A DNA stretch of 64,000 nucleotides from assembly GCA_011053055.1 (NCBI GenBank), contig DRHT01000015.1, positions 62,001 to 126,000 of the forward strand. The letters are read 5' to 3'. This stretch comes from Halopseudomonas sabulinigri. Lineage in GTDB: Bacteria; Pseudomonadota; Gammaproteobacteria; Pseudomonadales; Pseudomonadaceae. Under the pieces are notes generated by a model. That model did no database searches. It was not told the origin of the DNA and saw nothing but the letters and a program-made list of their open reading frames with translations. Within the stretch, counting starts at the first letter, position 1. Each line of letters opens with the position of its first letter. This document shows positions 35,790-44,542 of this stretch, piece by piece. The position numbers and the translations under genes were made by a program.

Positions 35790-36631
35790 TGTCATTGGTA
35801 GAAACGCAGGGCAGTGCGCGCAAAATGCTGGCTGATATCTCGGGCGCGGCCGCCACGGTTGCTTATCAGTTACCGCTGGGCGATCAGCGTATCGATTTAA
35901 ATACGCTCATCGGCAAACAGATACGCTTGCAAGCGATGGGTTTGATCAACTGCGTACACTGCGGTCGCAAGACCAAAAAAAGCTTCAGTCAAGGTTATTG
36001 TTATCCTTGCTTCACCAAGTTGCCCCAGTGCGATCTCTGCATCATGAGTCCGGAGCGTTGCCATTATCATTTGGGTACGTGTCGAGATCCGGCCTGGGGC
36101 GAGCAGTTCTGCATGACCGATCATGTGGTCTACCTGGCGAATTCATCAGGTCTTAAAGTTGGCATCACCCGTGCCAGTCAAATCCCCACTCGCTGGATTG
36201 ATCAGGGTGCAAGCCAAGCGCTGCCGATTTTACGTGTGGCGACCCGACAGCAATCGGGGTTGGTTGAAGATTTGCTGCGTCAGCATGTGGCGGACAAAAC
36301 TAACTGGCGCGCTTTGCTGCGCGGCGAGCCGGAACCCTTGGATATGCTCGCGGAGCGCGAACGGTTGTTGGATCTGGCCCGCGATGGCATCGAAGCACTG
36401 CAGAAGCAATTCGGCCTCCAAGCGATTCAACCGATAACGGGCGTTGAGCCGCTGCAGATTCGTTATCCGGTTGAACAATATGTGGCTAAACCGCAGTCTG
36501 CCAATCTGGATAAGGTGCCGCTGCTCGAAGGCACGCTTATGGGCATTAAAGGTCAATATCTTTTGCTCGACACGGCGGTTATCAATATTCGCAAATACAC
36601 TGCTTATCAGCTGGCATTCAGCGCTAGCTGA
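35789..36631 (+). CDS. DUF2797 family protein, Cys-rich with GIY-YIG-like motif order
   Basis: A 280-residue cytoplasmic protein. Nine cysteines between residues 55 and 108, including CVHC (55-58), CYPC (71-74) and CDLC (81-84), suggest one or two zinc sites. Downstream, VYLA (114-117), KVGIT (123-127), Arg135, Glu160 and Asn172 follow the order and rough spacing of a GIY-YIG nuclease. The C-terminal 100 residues are beta-rich (LLEGTLMGIKGQYLLLD). Biochemical function unknown; the nuclease resemblance is my inference. Coupled to the DUF1315 gene. Confidence 0.85.
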   Translation: MSLVETQGSARKMLADISGAAATVAYQLPLGDQRIDLNTLIGKQIRLQAMGLINCVHCGRKTKKSFSQGYCYPCFTKLPQCDLCIMSPERCHYHLGTCRDPAWGEQFCMTDHVVYLANSSGLKVGITRASQIPTRWIDQGASQALPILRVATRQQSGLVEDLLRQHVADKTNWRALLRGEPEPLDMLAERERLLDLARDGIEALQKQFGLQAIQPITGVEPLQIRYPVEQYVAKPQSANLDKVPLLEGTLMGIKGQYLLLDTAVINIRKYTAYQLAFSAS

Positions 36632-36711
36632 AAGCGCTACTTCAAGGTCACCGCGTATCACGCGGTGGGCGGGACTCTCACTTGCCGGCCAGCGCCGGAA
36701 TGGGGCACTTC

Positions 36712-39366
36712 ATGCGTACCGAACAACCCAAAACGATTTATCTGAAGGATTACCAGCAGCCTGACTACTGGATTGACGAGACCCAGCTGACCTTTGAACT
36801 GTTCGAAGATCACGCATTGGTGCATAGCCGTCTGAGTATGCGCCTGAATGCCGACAAGCCAGCAGCTAGCAGCCAGCCACCCTTGGTGCTGGATGGCCAG
36901 TTGCTTGAGCTGGTAAAAGTCGAACTCGACGATCAGCCGCTTGCCGCGGCGGACTATCAGGTCGATGACGATAGCCTGACGCTGCATCCGCAGGCCGCCA
37001 GTTTTGAACTCTCTATCACCACTCGCATCGAGCCGCAAAACAATACTGCGCTAGAGGGGCTCTACAAATCCGGGGGCATGTTCTGTACCCAGTGCGAAGC
37101 CGAAGGCTTCCGCAAAATCACTTACTACCTCGACCGCCCGGACGTCATGAGCCGGTTTACCACTACAGTGGTCGCTGATCGTGGCAACTACCCTGTGTTG
37201 CTGTCCAACGGCAACCCGATTGCCTCGGGTGAGCACGAGGGCGGTCGCCACTGGATCAGCTGGGAAGACCCTTTCCGTAAGCCGGCCTACCTGTTTGCTT
37301 TGGTCGCCGGTGATTTGTGCCTGCTGCAGGACAGTTTCGTGACCATGAGTGGCCGCGAGATCGATCTGCGTATTTACGTCGAGGCGGAAAACCGTGAACA
37401 GTGTGATCACGCCATGGACAGCCTGAAACGCTCTATGCGCTGGGATGAGGAAACCTACGGTCGTGAATACGACCTGGATATCTTTATGATCGTCGCTGTG
37501 AACGACTTCAACATGGGCGCGATGGAAAACAAAGGCCTGAACATCTTCAACTCCAGCTGTGTGTTGGCGCAGCAGGATACGGCGACTGACCTGGCTTTCC
37601 AGCGGGTTGAGGCGGTAGTGGCGCACGAATACTTCCACAACTGGTCAGGCAATCGGGTGACGTGCCGTGACTGGTTTCAGCTATCGCTGAAGGAAGGATT
37701 TACCGTGTTCCGTGACTCCGAATTTTCGTCAGACATGAACTCACGTACGGTCAAACGCATCGAAGACGTGACCTTTTTGCGGGCTAACCAGTTTGCCGAA
37801 GACGCTGGCCCGATGGCACATCCGGTACGCCCTGATTCCTTTATTGAAATCGCTAACTTCTACACACTGACAGTGTATGAAAAGGGCTCAGAAGTAGTGC
37901 GCATGCTGCATACCTTGCTGGGTGAGGACGGCTTCCGTAAGGGGACCGACCTGTATTTTGAGCGTCATGATGGTCAGGCAGTGACCTGCGATGACTTTAT
38001 ACAAGCGCTGGAAGATGCCAACGGCGCAGACTTCAGCCAGTTCAAACGCTGGTATAGCCAAGCCGGCACGCCACGGTTGGACGTGGCTAGTCACTACGAT
38101 GCGGCCAAGCGCGAATATCACCTTGGCTTCCGACAGCATTGCCCCGCAACACCGGGGCAGAGCGAAAAGCTGCCTCAGGTGATTCCGGTACGTATGGCGT
38201 TGCTAGATGGAGCGGGCAAAGAGTTGGCGCTACAGCTGAAAGGTGAGTCCGAGAGCTTGGGTAATGAGACTGTGCTGTCGATAACTGAAGCTGAGCAGGA
38301 GTTCGTCTTTAGCAATATCGAACAGCAACCCATGCCGTCGTTGCTGCGCGGCTTCTCAGCACCGGTCAAACTCAATTACCCCTATAGCCGGGATGATCGA
38401 GTGTTTTTGGCCAAGCACGACCCAGACGGCTTCAATCGTTGGGAAGCGGCGCAGGGGCTGGCGGTGGATGTACTGCACGGCTTGGTAGAAATTCATCGCG
38501 CGGGTCGACCGCTGCATTTGGATCAGCGTTTGGCCGAGGTTTATCGGACTGTGCTGGCGGATACTGCGCTGGACGCAGCCATGGTCGCAGAGCTAATCCG
38601 CTTGCCGTCCGAGGCCTATTTGGTTGAGTTGGCCGATACCGCCCATGTGGAGGCGATTCACTTCGCCCGCGAGTGGTTGCGCGGCGAGTTGGCACGCACG
38701 CTCAAAAGCGAACTGCAGCAACGCTTTGATAGTTTGCCGGCGGCTGAGCACTACAGCGCGGATGCTGCGTCTATGGCGACGCGCAGCCTGAAGAATACGC
38801 TGCTGAGTTACCTGATGTTGACTGAAGACCAAGCTGTCATGCATCTATGCGTACGGCAGTTTGTTGAGGCCAATAACATGACTGACCGGCAGGCCGCCTT
38901 GGTCGCCTTGGTTAACTCGCCTTTCGCGCAACAGCGCGAAGCGGCGTTGGAGCGTTTCGCCGAGCGTTGGGCAGCTTACCCGTTGGTGATGGATCAGTGG
39001 TTTAGCATTCAGGCCGGCAGCACCTTGCCCGGCGGGCTGGAGCGCGTAGAAGCGCTGATGCAACACTCGTTATTCACCCTGCGTAATCCGAACAAGGTGC
39101 GTGCCCTGATTGGCGCCTTCGCTAACCAGAACCTGGTCAACTTCCACCGTGCTGACGGCGCGGGTTATCGTTTTCTTGCCGATCGCATCATCGAACTGAA
39201 TAGCCTAAACCCGCAAATCGCCGCTCGGCTGGTTACCCCACTCAGCCGCTGGCGCAAGTTCGCCGAGGATCGTCAGCAGCTGATGCAACAAGAGCTGGCC
39301 CGCATAATGGCAACCGAAAAACTGTCTCCGGACGTTTACGAAGTGGTGAGTAAGTCGATGGTTTGA
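36712..39366 (+). CDS. pepN: aminopeptidase N
   Basis: An 884-residue M1 zinc aminopeptidase acting in cytoplasmic peptide turnover. The exopeptidase motif GAMEN is at residues 269-273 and the zinc site HEYFH at 305-309 with Glu328 in LKEGFTVFRD. The C-terminal half contains the DUF3458 Ig-like and helical ARM repeat domains, and the total length matches E. coli-type PepN. The ATG at 36712 (MRTEQPKTIYLKDY) was chosen on homology. It lies 80 bases after the DUF2797 gene. Confidence 0.97.
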   Translation: MRTEQPKTIYLKDYQQPDYWIDETQLTFELFEDHALVHSRLSMRLNADKPAASSQPPLVLDGQLLELVKVELDDQPLAAADYQVDDDSLTLHPQAASFELSITTRIEPQNNTALEGLYKSGGMFCTQCEAEGFRKITYYLDRPDVMSRFTTTVVADRGNYPVLLSNGNPIASGEHEGGRHWISWEDPFRKPAYLFALVAGDLCLLQDSFVTMSGREIDLRIYVEAENREQCDHAMDSLKRSMRWDEETYGREYDLDIFMIVAVNDFNMGAMENKGLNIFNSSCVLAQQDTATDLAFQRVEAVVAHEYFHNWSGNRVTCRDWFQLSLKEGFTVFRDSEFSSDMNSRTVKRIEDVTFLRANQFAEDAGPMAHPVRPDSFIEIANFYTLTVYEKGSEVVRMLHTLLGEDGFRKGTDLYFERHDGQAVTCDDFIQALEDANGADFSQFKRWYSQAGTPRLDVASHYDAAKREYHLGFRQHCPATPGQSEKLPQVIPVRMALLDGAGKELALQLKGESESLGNETVLSITEAEQEFVFSNIEQQPMPSLLRGFSAPVKLNYPYSRDDRVFLAKHDPDGFNRWEAAQGLAVDVLHGLVEIHRAGRPLHLDQRLAEVYRTVLADTALDAAMVAELIRLPSEAYLVELADTAHVEAIHFAREWLRGELARTLKSELQQRFDSLPAAEHYSADAASMATRSLKNTLLSYLMLTEDQAVMHLCVRQFVEANNMTDRQAALVALVNSPFAQQREAALERFAERWAAYPLVMDQWFSIQAGSTLPGGLERVEALMQHSLFTLRNPNKVRALIGAFANQNLVNFHRADGAGYRFLADRIIELNSLNPQIAARLVTPLSRWRKFAEDRQQLMQQELARIMATEKLSPDVYEVVSKSMV

Positions 39367-39636
39367 TCGATAATGCTGGCAACATGCTCTCCGGATAGGC
39401 CCGGAGGGCTTGAGTTAAGACCTAATAAATGAGTTACTTCGTATGCGCAAGGCCGATATTTTAATAAAAAATTACCAAGAGGTATTTGTGCAGTGTGTAG
39501 TAGGCCTCTAATATGCCTTGTCCGCTGGAGCGATAGCTGATTTGACGCTTGTCTTTCAGTTCTCCAAGCATGGCGACATCTGTTCATCGTTCCCTTGCGG
39601 AGCAGGGCACCTTATAAAAACAAAGAGGGGTGGTGT
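39367..39636. other. intergenic region before the YCF48/MMPL modules
   Basis: These 270 bases hold a short ctccgg/ccggag hairpin (39389-39406) just after pepN and A+T-rich sequence (39455-39480) that could carry the module promoter. No gene seen. The next gene has a GAGGGG ribosome-binding site. Confidence 0.5.
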
Positions 39637-40758
39637 ATGCGTAAGCCTATTAATTGGCGCGCTCCATTCATGGTTCGTGCGAACGCGTTTCAAACGACCA
39701 GCAAGCAAAATTTTCCTATTCGTTCAGTACTCTCGACGTTAGCGCTCTCTGCTGCCGTTGCGGGCTTTGCTATGCCTGGCGTCAGCCTGGCCGAGGCGGC
39801 TGAGGATATTAAACCCGCAGTTGAATCTGAGCTTTCCGCTTCCGACCTGCTGCTCGATGCGGCCCTGGTCGGCGAGCGCTTGGTCGCTGTGGGTAGTCGC
39901 GGTCATATTGTGTATTCCGACGACCAAGGCAGCAGCTGGAAACAAGCTGCTGTGCCGGTACGTCAGCTGCTGACCGCCGTTTACTTTGCGGACGACAAAA
40001 ACGGCTGGGCGGTAGGACACGATTCACTAATCCTGCACACCACCGATGGCGGCGCCAACTGGGCGATGCAGTATCGTGATCCAGAATTGGACGAAGCCTT
40101 GGACCCAGAAGGCCCCAGCTTGCTTGAGCGGCCGCTGATGGATGTCTGGTTCCGTGACGCCAAAACCGGTTTTGCCGTCGGAGCCTATGGCATTTTCTTG
40201 CGTACCGATGATGGTGGCGAGAACTGGCAAGACGTCAGTGATGTGGTTGATAACCCGGATGGTTTTCACTACAACTCGATCGCAGAGATCAAGGGCGCTG
40301 GTCTGTTTCTAGTTGGCGAGATGGGCACGATGTACCGCTCTGTTGACTATGGCGACACTTGGGAGACTCTGACCGACATGCCCTATGACGGCTCTTGGTT
40401 CGGTGTCTCTGGCACCAATCAGGAGAATCTTGTTCTGGTCTGGGGCCTGCGTGGCAACATGTATCGTTCAACCGATTTTGGTGACAGCTGGCAGCAGGTA
40501 GCCCTGAAAACCCAGAGCAACAACAAACTCGGCGCAACACTGCTGGGTGGCAGCGTCTCCGAGGCTGGCGAGTTGGCTGTAGTGGGGGCCGGCGGCGTGG
40601 TGGTCATTAGCCATGATGGTGGCAAAACCTTCAACGTCTCCACTCGTCCTGATCGTGTTGCCCTCGCGTCTGCCAAGGTGCTGAAAAACGGTCAGATCTT
40701 GCTTGTAGGCCAGAACGGCGTTTCTATTGCTGCCGCCAGCGGCCTCAAAGTTAACTGA
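39637..40758 (+). CDS. periplasmic YCF48-type beta-propeller protein, copy 1
   Basis: A 373-residue exported protein. The long signal peptide has a 30-residue polar n-region (MRKPINWRAPFMVRANAFQT) and cleaves near VSLA (about residue 50). The mature part is made of BNR/Asp-box-like blades: repeated SDDQGSSW, TTDGGANW, TDDGGENW, SVDYGDTW, STDFGDSW and SHDGGKTF motifs imply about seven blades, as in Ycf48. It is followed 27 bases later by an MMPL exporter gene. The conserved pairing suggests a periplasmic partner for that exporter. It is 60-65% identical by eye to copy 2 downstream. Confidence 0.88.
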   Translation: MRKPINWRAPFMVRANAFQTTSKQNFPIRSVLSTLALSAAVAGFAMPGVSLAEAAEDIKPAVESELSASDLLLDAALVGERLVAVGSRGHIVYSDDQGSSWKQAAVPVRQLLTAVYFADDKNGWAVGHDSLILHTTDGGANWAMQYRDPELDEALDPEGPSLLERPLMDVWFRDAKTGFAVGAYGIFLRTDDGGENWQDVSDVVDNPDGFHYNSIAEIKGAGLFLVGEMGTMYRSVDYGDTWETLTDMPYDGSWFGVSGTNQENLVLVWGLRGNMYRSTDFGDSWQQVALKTQSNNKLGATLLGGSVSEAGELAVVGAGGVVVISHDGGKTFNVSTRPDRVALASAKVLKNGQILLVGQNGVSIAAASGLKVN

Positions 40759-40785
40759 TAATAATTACAAGCGAGGAGAGTCTGG

Positions 40786-43161
40786 ATGTCCAGCGACCAG
40801 GAAAACGCAACTTTCATGGAACGGTTGGTCTTTAACAACCGCCTGATAGTTGTATTGTTGTTCTCTATTATTACTGTATTTCTCGGCTATCAGGCGCTGC
40901 AGGTTCGCCCTGATACCAGTTTCGGCAAGATGATTCCGCTGGAACACCCTTATATCGTCAACATGCTCGAGCACCAGGATGATCTGGCCAACCTCGGCAA
41001 CTCCATCCGTATTGCGGTGGCGATTGAAGATGGCGACATTTTCTCTACCGAGTACATGGAAACCCTCAAGCAGATTAACGATGAGGTGTTCTTCCTGCCG
41101 GGTGTAGACCGCTCCAATCTTCGCTCCCTGTGGACGCCAAACGTCCGCTGGACCGAGGTGACCGAGTACGGTTTTGACGGTGGTCCGGTAACCAATCACC
41201 CGTCTTACACCAATGAAGAAGATCTGGACGAATTGCGCGGCAACGTGCTCAAGTCCGGCGAAATTGGTCGTTTGGTTGGCAACAACTTCAAGTCCAGCAT
41301 CATCGAAGTGCCGTTGCAGGAGTTCTACCCGAACCCCGAGAATCAGAGCGAGCTGCTGCGGCTGGACTACAAGGAGTTTTCGCATCAGCTGGAAGAGAAA
41401 ATTCGTGATCGCTTTCAGGCTGACAATCCCAATATCAAGATTCACATCGTTGGTTTCGCCAAGAAAGTCGGTGATCTGATCGATGGTCTGATGGGGGTAG
41501 TGGCCTTCTTCGGTATTGCGTTCCTTATCACCTTCGTATTGCTGTACCTGTTTACCTGGTGTATCCGCAGTACGGTATCGGTACTGGTCACCACAGTTAT
41601 CGCGGTGATCTGGCAGTTGGGTCTGATCAATCTGGTCGGCTTCGGTCTGGATCCGTATTCGATGCTGGTGCCGTTCTTGATCTTTGCCATCGGTATTTCC
41701 CACGGGGTGCAAAAGATCAACGGTATTGCCTTGCAGTCAGGCGAAGCTGATAACGCCCTGACGGCAGCACGTCGCACATTCAGGCAGCTATTCCTGCCCG
41801 GTATGATCGCGATTCTGGCGGATGCGGTGGGCTTCATCACGCTGCTGGTTATGGATATCGGCGTGATTCATGAGCTGGCCATTGGTGCTTCCATCGGTGT
41901 GGCGGTTATCGTGTTCACCAACTTGATCATGCTGCCGGTAACCATCTCCTATCTGGGTATCAGCAAGAAGGCAATTGAGCGCAGCAAGCGTGATGCGGTG
42001 CGCGAGCACACATTCTGGCGCGCCCTCTCCAACGTGGCGCATCCAAGTTTCGCGCCGTGGATTGTGATTGTTGCTCTGGTTGGTGGTGTGGCTTGCTTCT
42101 TCTATCAGGAGCACAACATCAAGGTCGGTGACCTGGATGCCGGCGCCCCCGAGTTGCGGCCTGATTCACGCTATAACCTGGACAATGACTTCATCATTCA
42201 GAACTATTCGACCAGCTCGGACATTCTGGTTGTTATGGTCAGCACGCCAGCAGAGAAGTGCTCTGCTTACGAAACCATGGAAGCCATCGACCAGTTGCAG
42301 TGGAAGATGAACAACCTTGAAGGTGTGCAGTCTGCCGTCTCGCTGGTAACCGTGGCCAAACAAGTGCTGATGGGTAACAACGAGGGCAACCTGAAATGGC
42401 AAGGCTTATCGCGTAACCAGGATAACCTGAACAACGCGATCAGCCGTGCACCGTCCGGTATGTTCAACGCTGCTTGCTCACTGGCGCCGGTGATGATCTT
42501 CCTGGATGACCACAAGGCTGACACCCTGACCCGCGCTACCGATGCGGTTAAGGAATTCGCTGCCGAGTACAACACAGATGAGCTCGAATTCAAGCTGGCT
42601 GCAGGTAATGCCGGTATCGAAGCGGCGACTAACGATGTTATCTCCAGCTCCGAGCTGCTGATTCTCTCATTGGTGTACATCTGGGTTGGCATCATGTGCA
42701 TGATGACCTTCCGCTCATTCCCGGCGACCATCTGTATCTTACTGCCGCTGGTTCTGACCTCGGTGATGGGTAACGCGCTGATGGCCTTCCTGGGGATTGG
42801 TATGAAGGTGGCAACGCTGCCGGTAATTGCCCTTGGTGTAGGTGTGGGTGTCGACTACGGTATTTATATCTACAGTCGCCTTGAGAGTTTCTTGCGCGCG
42901 GGTATGCCGCTGCAGGAAGCCTACTATGAAACCCTGCGCTCTACCGGTAAGGCAGTACTCTTCACTGGTCTGTGTTTGGCCATCGGTGTGGCAACCTGGA
43001 TATTCTCCGCCATCAAGTTCCAGGCGGATATGGGTCTGATGTTGACCTTCATGTTCCTGGTCAACATGTTGGGTGCCATGCTGTTGCTGCCGGCTCTGGC
43101 GCGCTTCCTGATCAATCCTGAAAAGGTTCGCAAGTCTAAAGGCAGCAAGATGAGTCACTGA
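40786..43161 (+). CDS. MMPL/RND-superfamily exporter, copy 1
   Basis: A 791-residue inner-membrane RND/MMPL protein. Twelve helices in two halves: TM1 at about 17-37, a first periplasmic loop (about 40-225), five helices to about 400, TM7 near 425-445, a second periplasmic loop (about 450-615) and five more helices. An acidic proton-relay-like GVGVDYGIYIYSRLE lies in the second half, as in MmpL/HpnN proteins. The C-terminus is short and basic. No membrane-fusion protein or outer-membrane channel is nearby; the YCF48 protein is the likely partner. Such proteins export lipids or hydrophobic compounds; substrate unknown. Confidence 0.9.
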   Translation: MSSDQENATFMERLVFNNRLIVVLLFSIITVFLGYQALQVRPDTSFGKMIPLEHPYIVNMLEHQDDLANLGNSIRIAVAIEDGDIFSTEYMETLKQINDEVFFLPGVDRSNLRSLWTPNVRWTEVTEYGFDGGPVTNHPSYTNEEDLDELRGNVLKSGEIGRLVGNNFKSSIIEVPLQEFYPNPENQSELLRLDYKEFSHQLEEKIRDRFQADNPNIKIHIVGFAKKVGDLIDGLMGVVAFFGIAFLITFVLLYLFTWCIRSTVSVLVTTVIAVIWQLGLINLVGFGLDPYSMLVPFLIFAIGISHGVQKINGIALQSGEADNALTAARRTFRQLFLPGMIAILADAVGFITLLVMDIGVIHELAIGASIGVAVIVFTNLIMLPVTISYLGISKKAIERSKRDAVREHTFWRALSNVAHPSFAPWIVIVALVGGVACFFYQEHNIKVGDLDAGAPELRPDSRYNLDNDFIIQNYSTSSDILVVMVSTPAEKCSAYETMEAIDQLQWKMNNLEGVQSAVSLVTVAKQVLMGNNEGNLKWQGLSRNQDNLNNAISRAPSGMFNAACSLAPVMIFLDDHKADTLTRATDAVKEFAAEYNTDELEFKLAAGNAGIEAATNDVISSSELLILSLVYIWVGIMCMMTFRSFPATICILLPLVLTSVMGNALMAFLGIGMKVATLPVIALGVGVGVDYGIYIYSRLESFLRAGMPLQEAYYETLRSTGKAVLFTGLCLAIGVATWIFSAIKFQADMGLMLTFMFLVNMLGAMLLLPALARFLINPEKVRKSKGSKMSH

Positions 43162-43176
43162 TAGTCTGCTTGCAGT

Positions 43177-43207
43177 AAAAAAACCCGCCGCGATTGGCGG
43201 GTTTTTT
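43177..43207 (+). terminator. terminator after module 1
   Basis: A perfect aaaaaacccgcc / ggcgggtttttt stem with a six-base loop and T run, 15 bases after the first exporter. It implies that the second module has its own promoter in the 180 bases that follow. Confidence 0.92.
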
Positions 43208-43391
43208 ATGCGCGTAGAACTCGCTGTGAAATGAACTGTTACTTGATATTGCGGGTAAATTCGTCGAACTGTTATCAGTTTGCTGATTAACAAAAGATAA
43301 CCGCGACCCGTTGGCGAGCGGGGTCTGTCCTCGTTAGTATGGTTGATTCCGTCTAGTTGGCGGCTTCTGACAATAATAAGGGGAATGGCGT

Positions 43392-44522
43392 ATGCGTGAG
43401 CGCATCGAGGGGCGCACTCAATCTACAGTCCAGGCAGTTTGCCCGATTTCAGATCTGAAACTCCGCAAGCATTTTATTGGCCGGCCAGCGCTGCGTGCTT
43501 TTGGCTTGGCTGCTGTGCTATTGGCACCGGCAGGCGCCGTTATGGCTCAGGACGCACAACCAATCGCTGAGGCACCCAAGCCCGCAATCATGTCTGACCT
43601 CGCCAGCCAGGTATTGCTGCTTGATGTGGTCACTGCAGGTGAGCGTCTGGTAGCCGTAGGCAGCCATGGGCATATCGTGTATTCGGATGACCAGGGCGAG
43701 AACTGGACTCAGGCAGAGGTGCCGGTGCGGCAGGTGCTTACGGCGGTGTACTTCGTGGATGCTGAGAACGGCTGGGCAGTAGGTCACGATTCGATGATTC
43801 TGCACAGCAGCGATGCAGGTCAGAGTTGGGAGCTGCAATACCGCGATCCGGCACTTGATAAGCCGGTTGATCCCGAAGGGCCAGGCCTGTTGGAGCGTCC
43901 GTTGATGGATGTTTGGTTCCGCGATGCGCAGACCGGCTTTGCCGTGGGCGCATACGGTATTTTCCTGCGCACAGATGATGGCGGGGCCAACTGGGAGGAT
44001 CGCAGCGACAGCGTCGATAACGAGTACGGTATGCACTACAACGCTATTGCCCCGATCCACAATGCTGGCCTGTTTATGGTCGGTGAGATGGGCAGTATGT
44101 ATCGCTCTTCCGATTACGGTGACACCTGGGAAACCCTCGACAATTCCCCCTATGACGGAACCTGGTTCGGTATTTCAGGCACGGGGCAGACGGGTCAACT
44201 GTTGGTTTGGGGCTTGCGCGGCAATCTCTTTCGCTCAGAAAACTTTGGCTATACCTGGCAGCCAGTGGAGTTCAGCAATCGCGCCCCGAGAGCCACCTTG
44301 TTGGGCGGTAACCTCTCTGCCGATGGCAAGCTAGCAGTGGTAGGCGCTGGCGGCGTGGTGCTCACCAGCGATGATCACGGCAAGACCTTCGAGGCACATA
44401 CCCGTGCAGATCGGGTAGCACTAGCAACCGCCAAACGTCTACCCGATGGCCAGCTGTTGCTGGTTGGACAGCACGGTGTAGTCAGGGCCTCGGCCAATGG
44501 CCTTAAAGACGAACAACAATAA
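43392..44522 (+). CDS. periplasmic YCF48-type beta-propeller protein, copy 2
   Basis: A 376-residue paralogue of the protein 3.7 kb upstream. The extended signal peptide (polar n-region of about 35 residues, cleavage near AVMA, about residue 53) is unlike copy 1 in sequence, whereas the propeller is well conserved, including the EGPGLLERPLMDVWFRDA and VGHDSMILHSSDAGQSW regions. Strong ribosome-binding site AAGGGGA. 20 bases before its own MMPL partner. Confidence 0.88.
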   Translation: MRERIEGRTQSTVQAVCPISDLKLRKHFIGRPALRAFGLAAVLLAPAGAVMAQDAQPIAEAPKPAIMSDLASQVLLLDVVTAGERLVAVGSHGHIVYSDDQGENWTQAEVPVRQVLTAVYFVDAENGWAVGHDSMILHSSDAGQSWELQYRDPALDKPVDPEGPGLLERPLMDVWFRDAQTGFAVGAYGIFLRTDDGGANWEDRSDSVDNEYGMHYNAIAPIHNAGLFMVGEMGSMYRSSDYGDTWETLDNSPYDGTWFGISGTGQTGQLLVWGLRGNLFRSENFGYTWQPVEFSNRAPRATLLGGNLSADGKLAVVGAGGVVLTSDDHGKTFEAHTRADRVALATAKRLPDGQLLLVGQHGVVRASANGLKDEQQ

Positions 44523-44542
44523 ATTTTCGCCGGAGAATCTGG

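Noticed and set aside
40765-41712. Long minus-strand frame (315 codons) opposite the first MMPL exporter
   Set aside because: It is antisense to a gene with strong family features and paralogue support; the translated product is low in hydrophobic structure and unrecognisable.
43518-44060. 180-codon minus-strand frame opposite YCF48 copy 2
   Set aside because: Antisense shadow; a similar shadow appears opposite copy 1, as expected from codon bias in paralogues.
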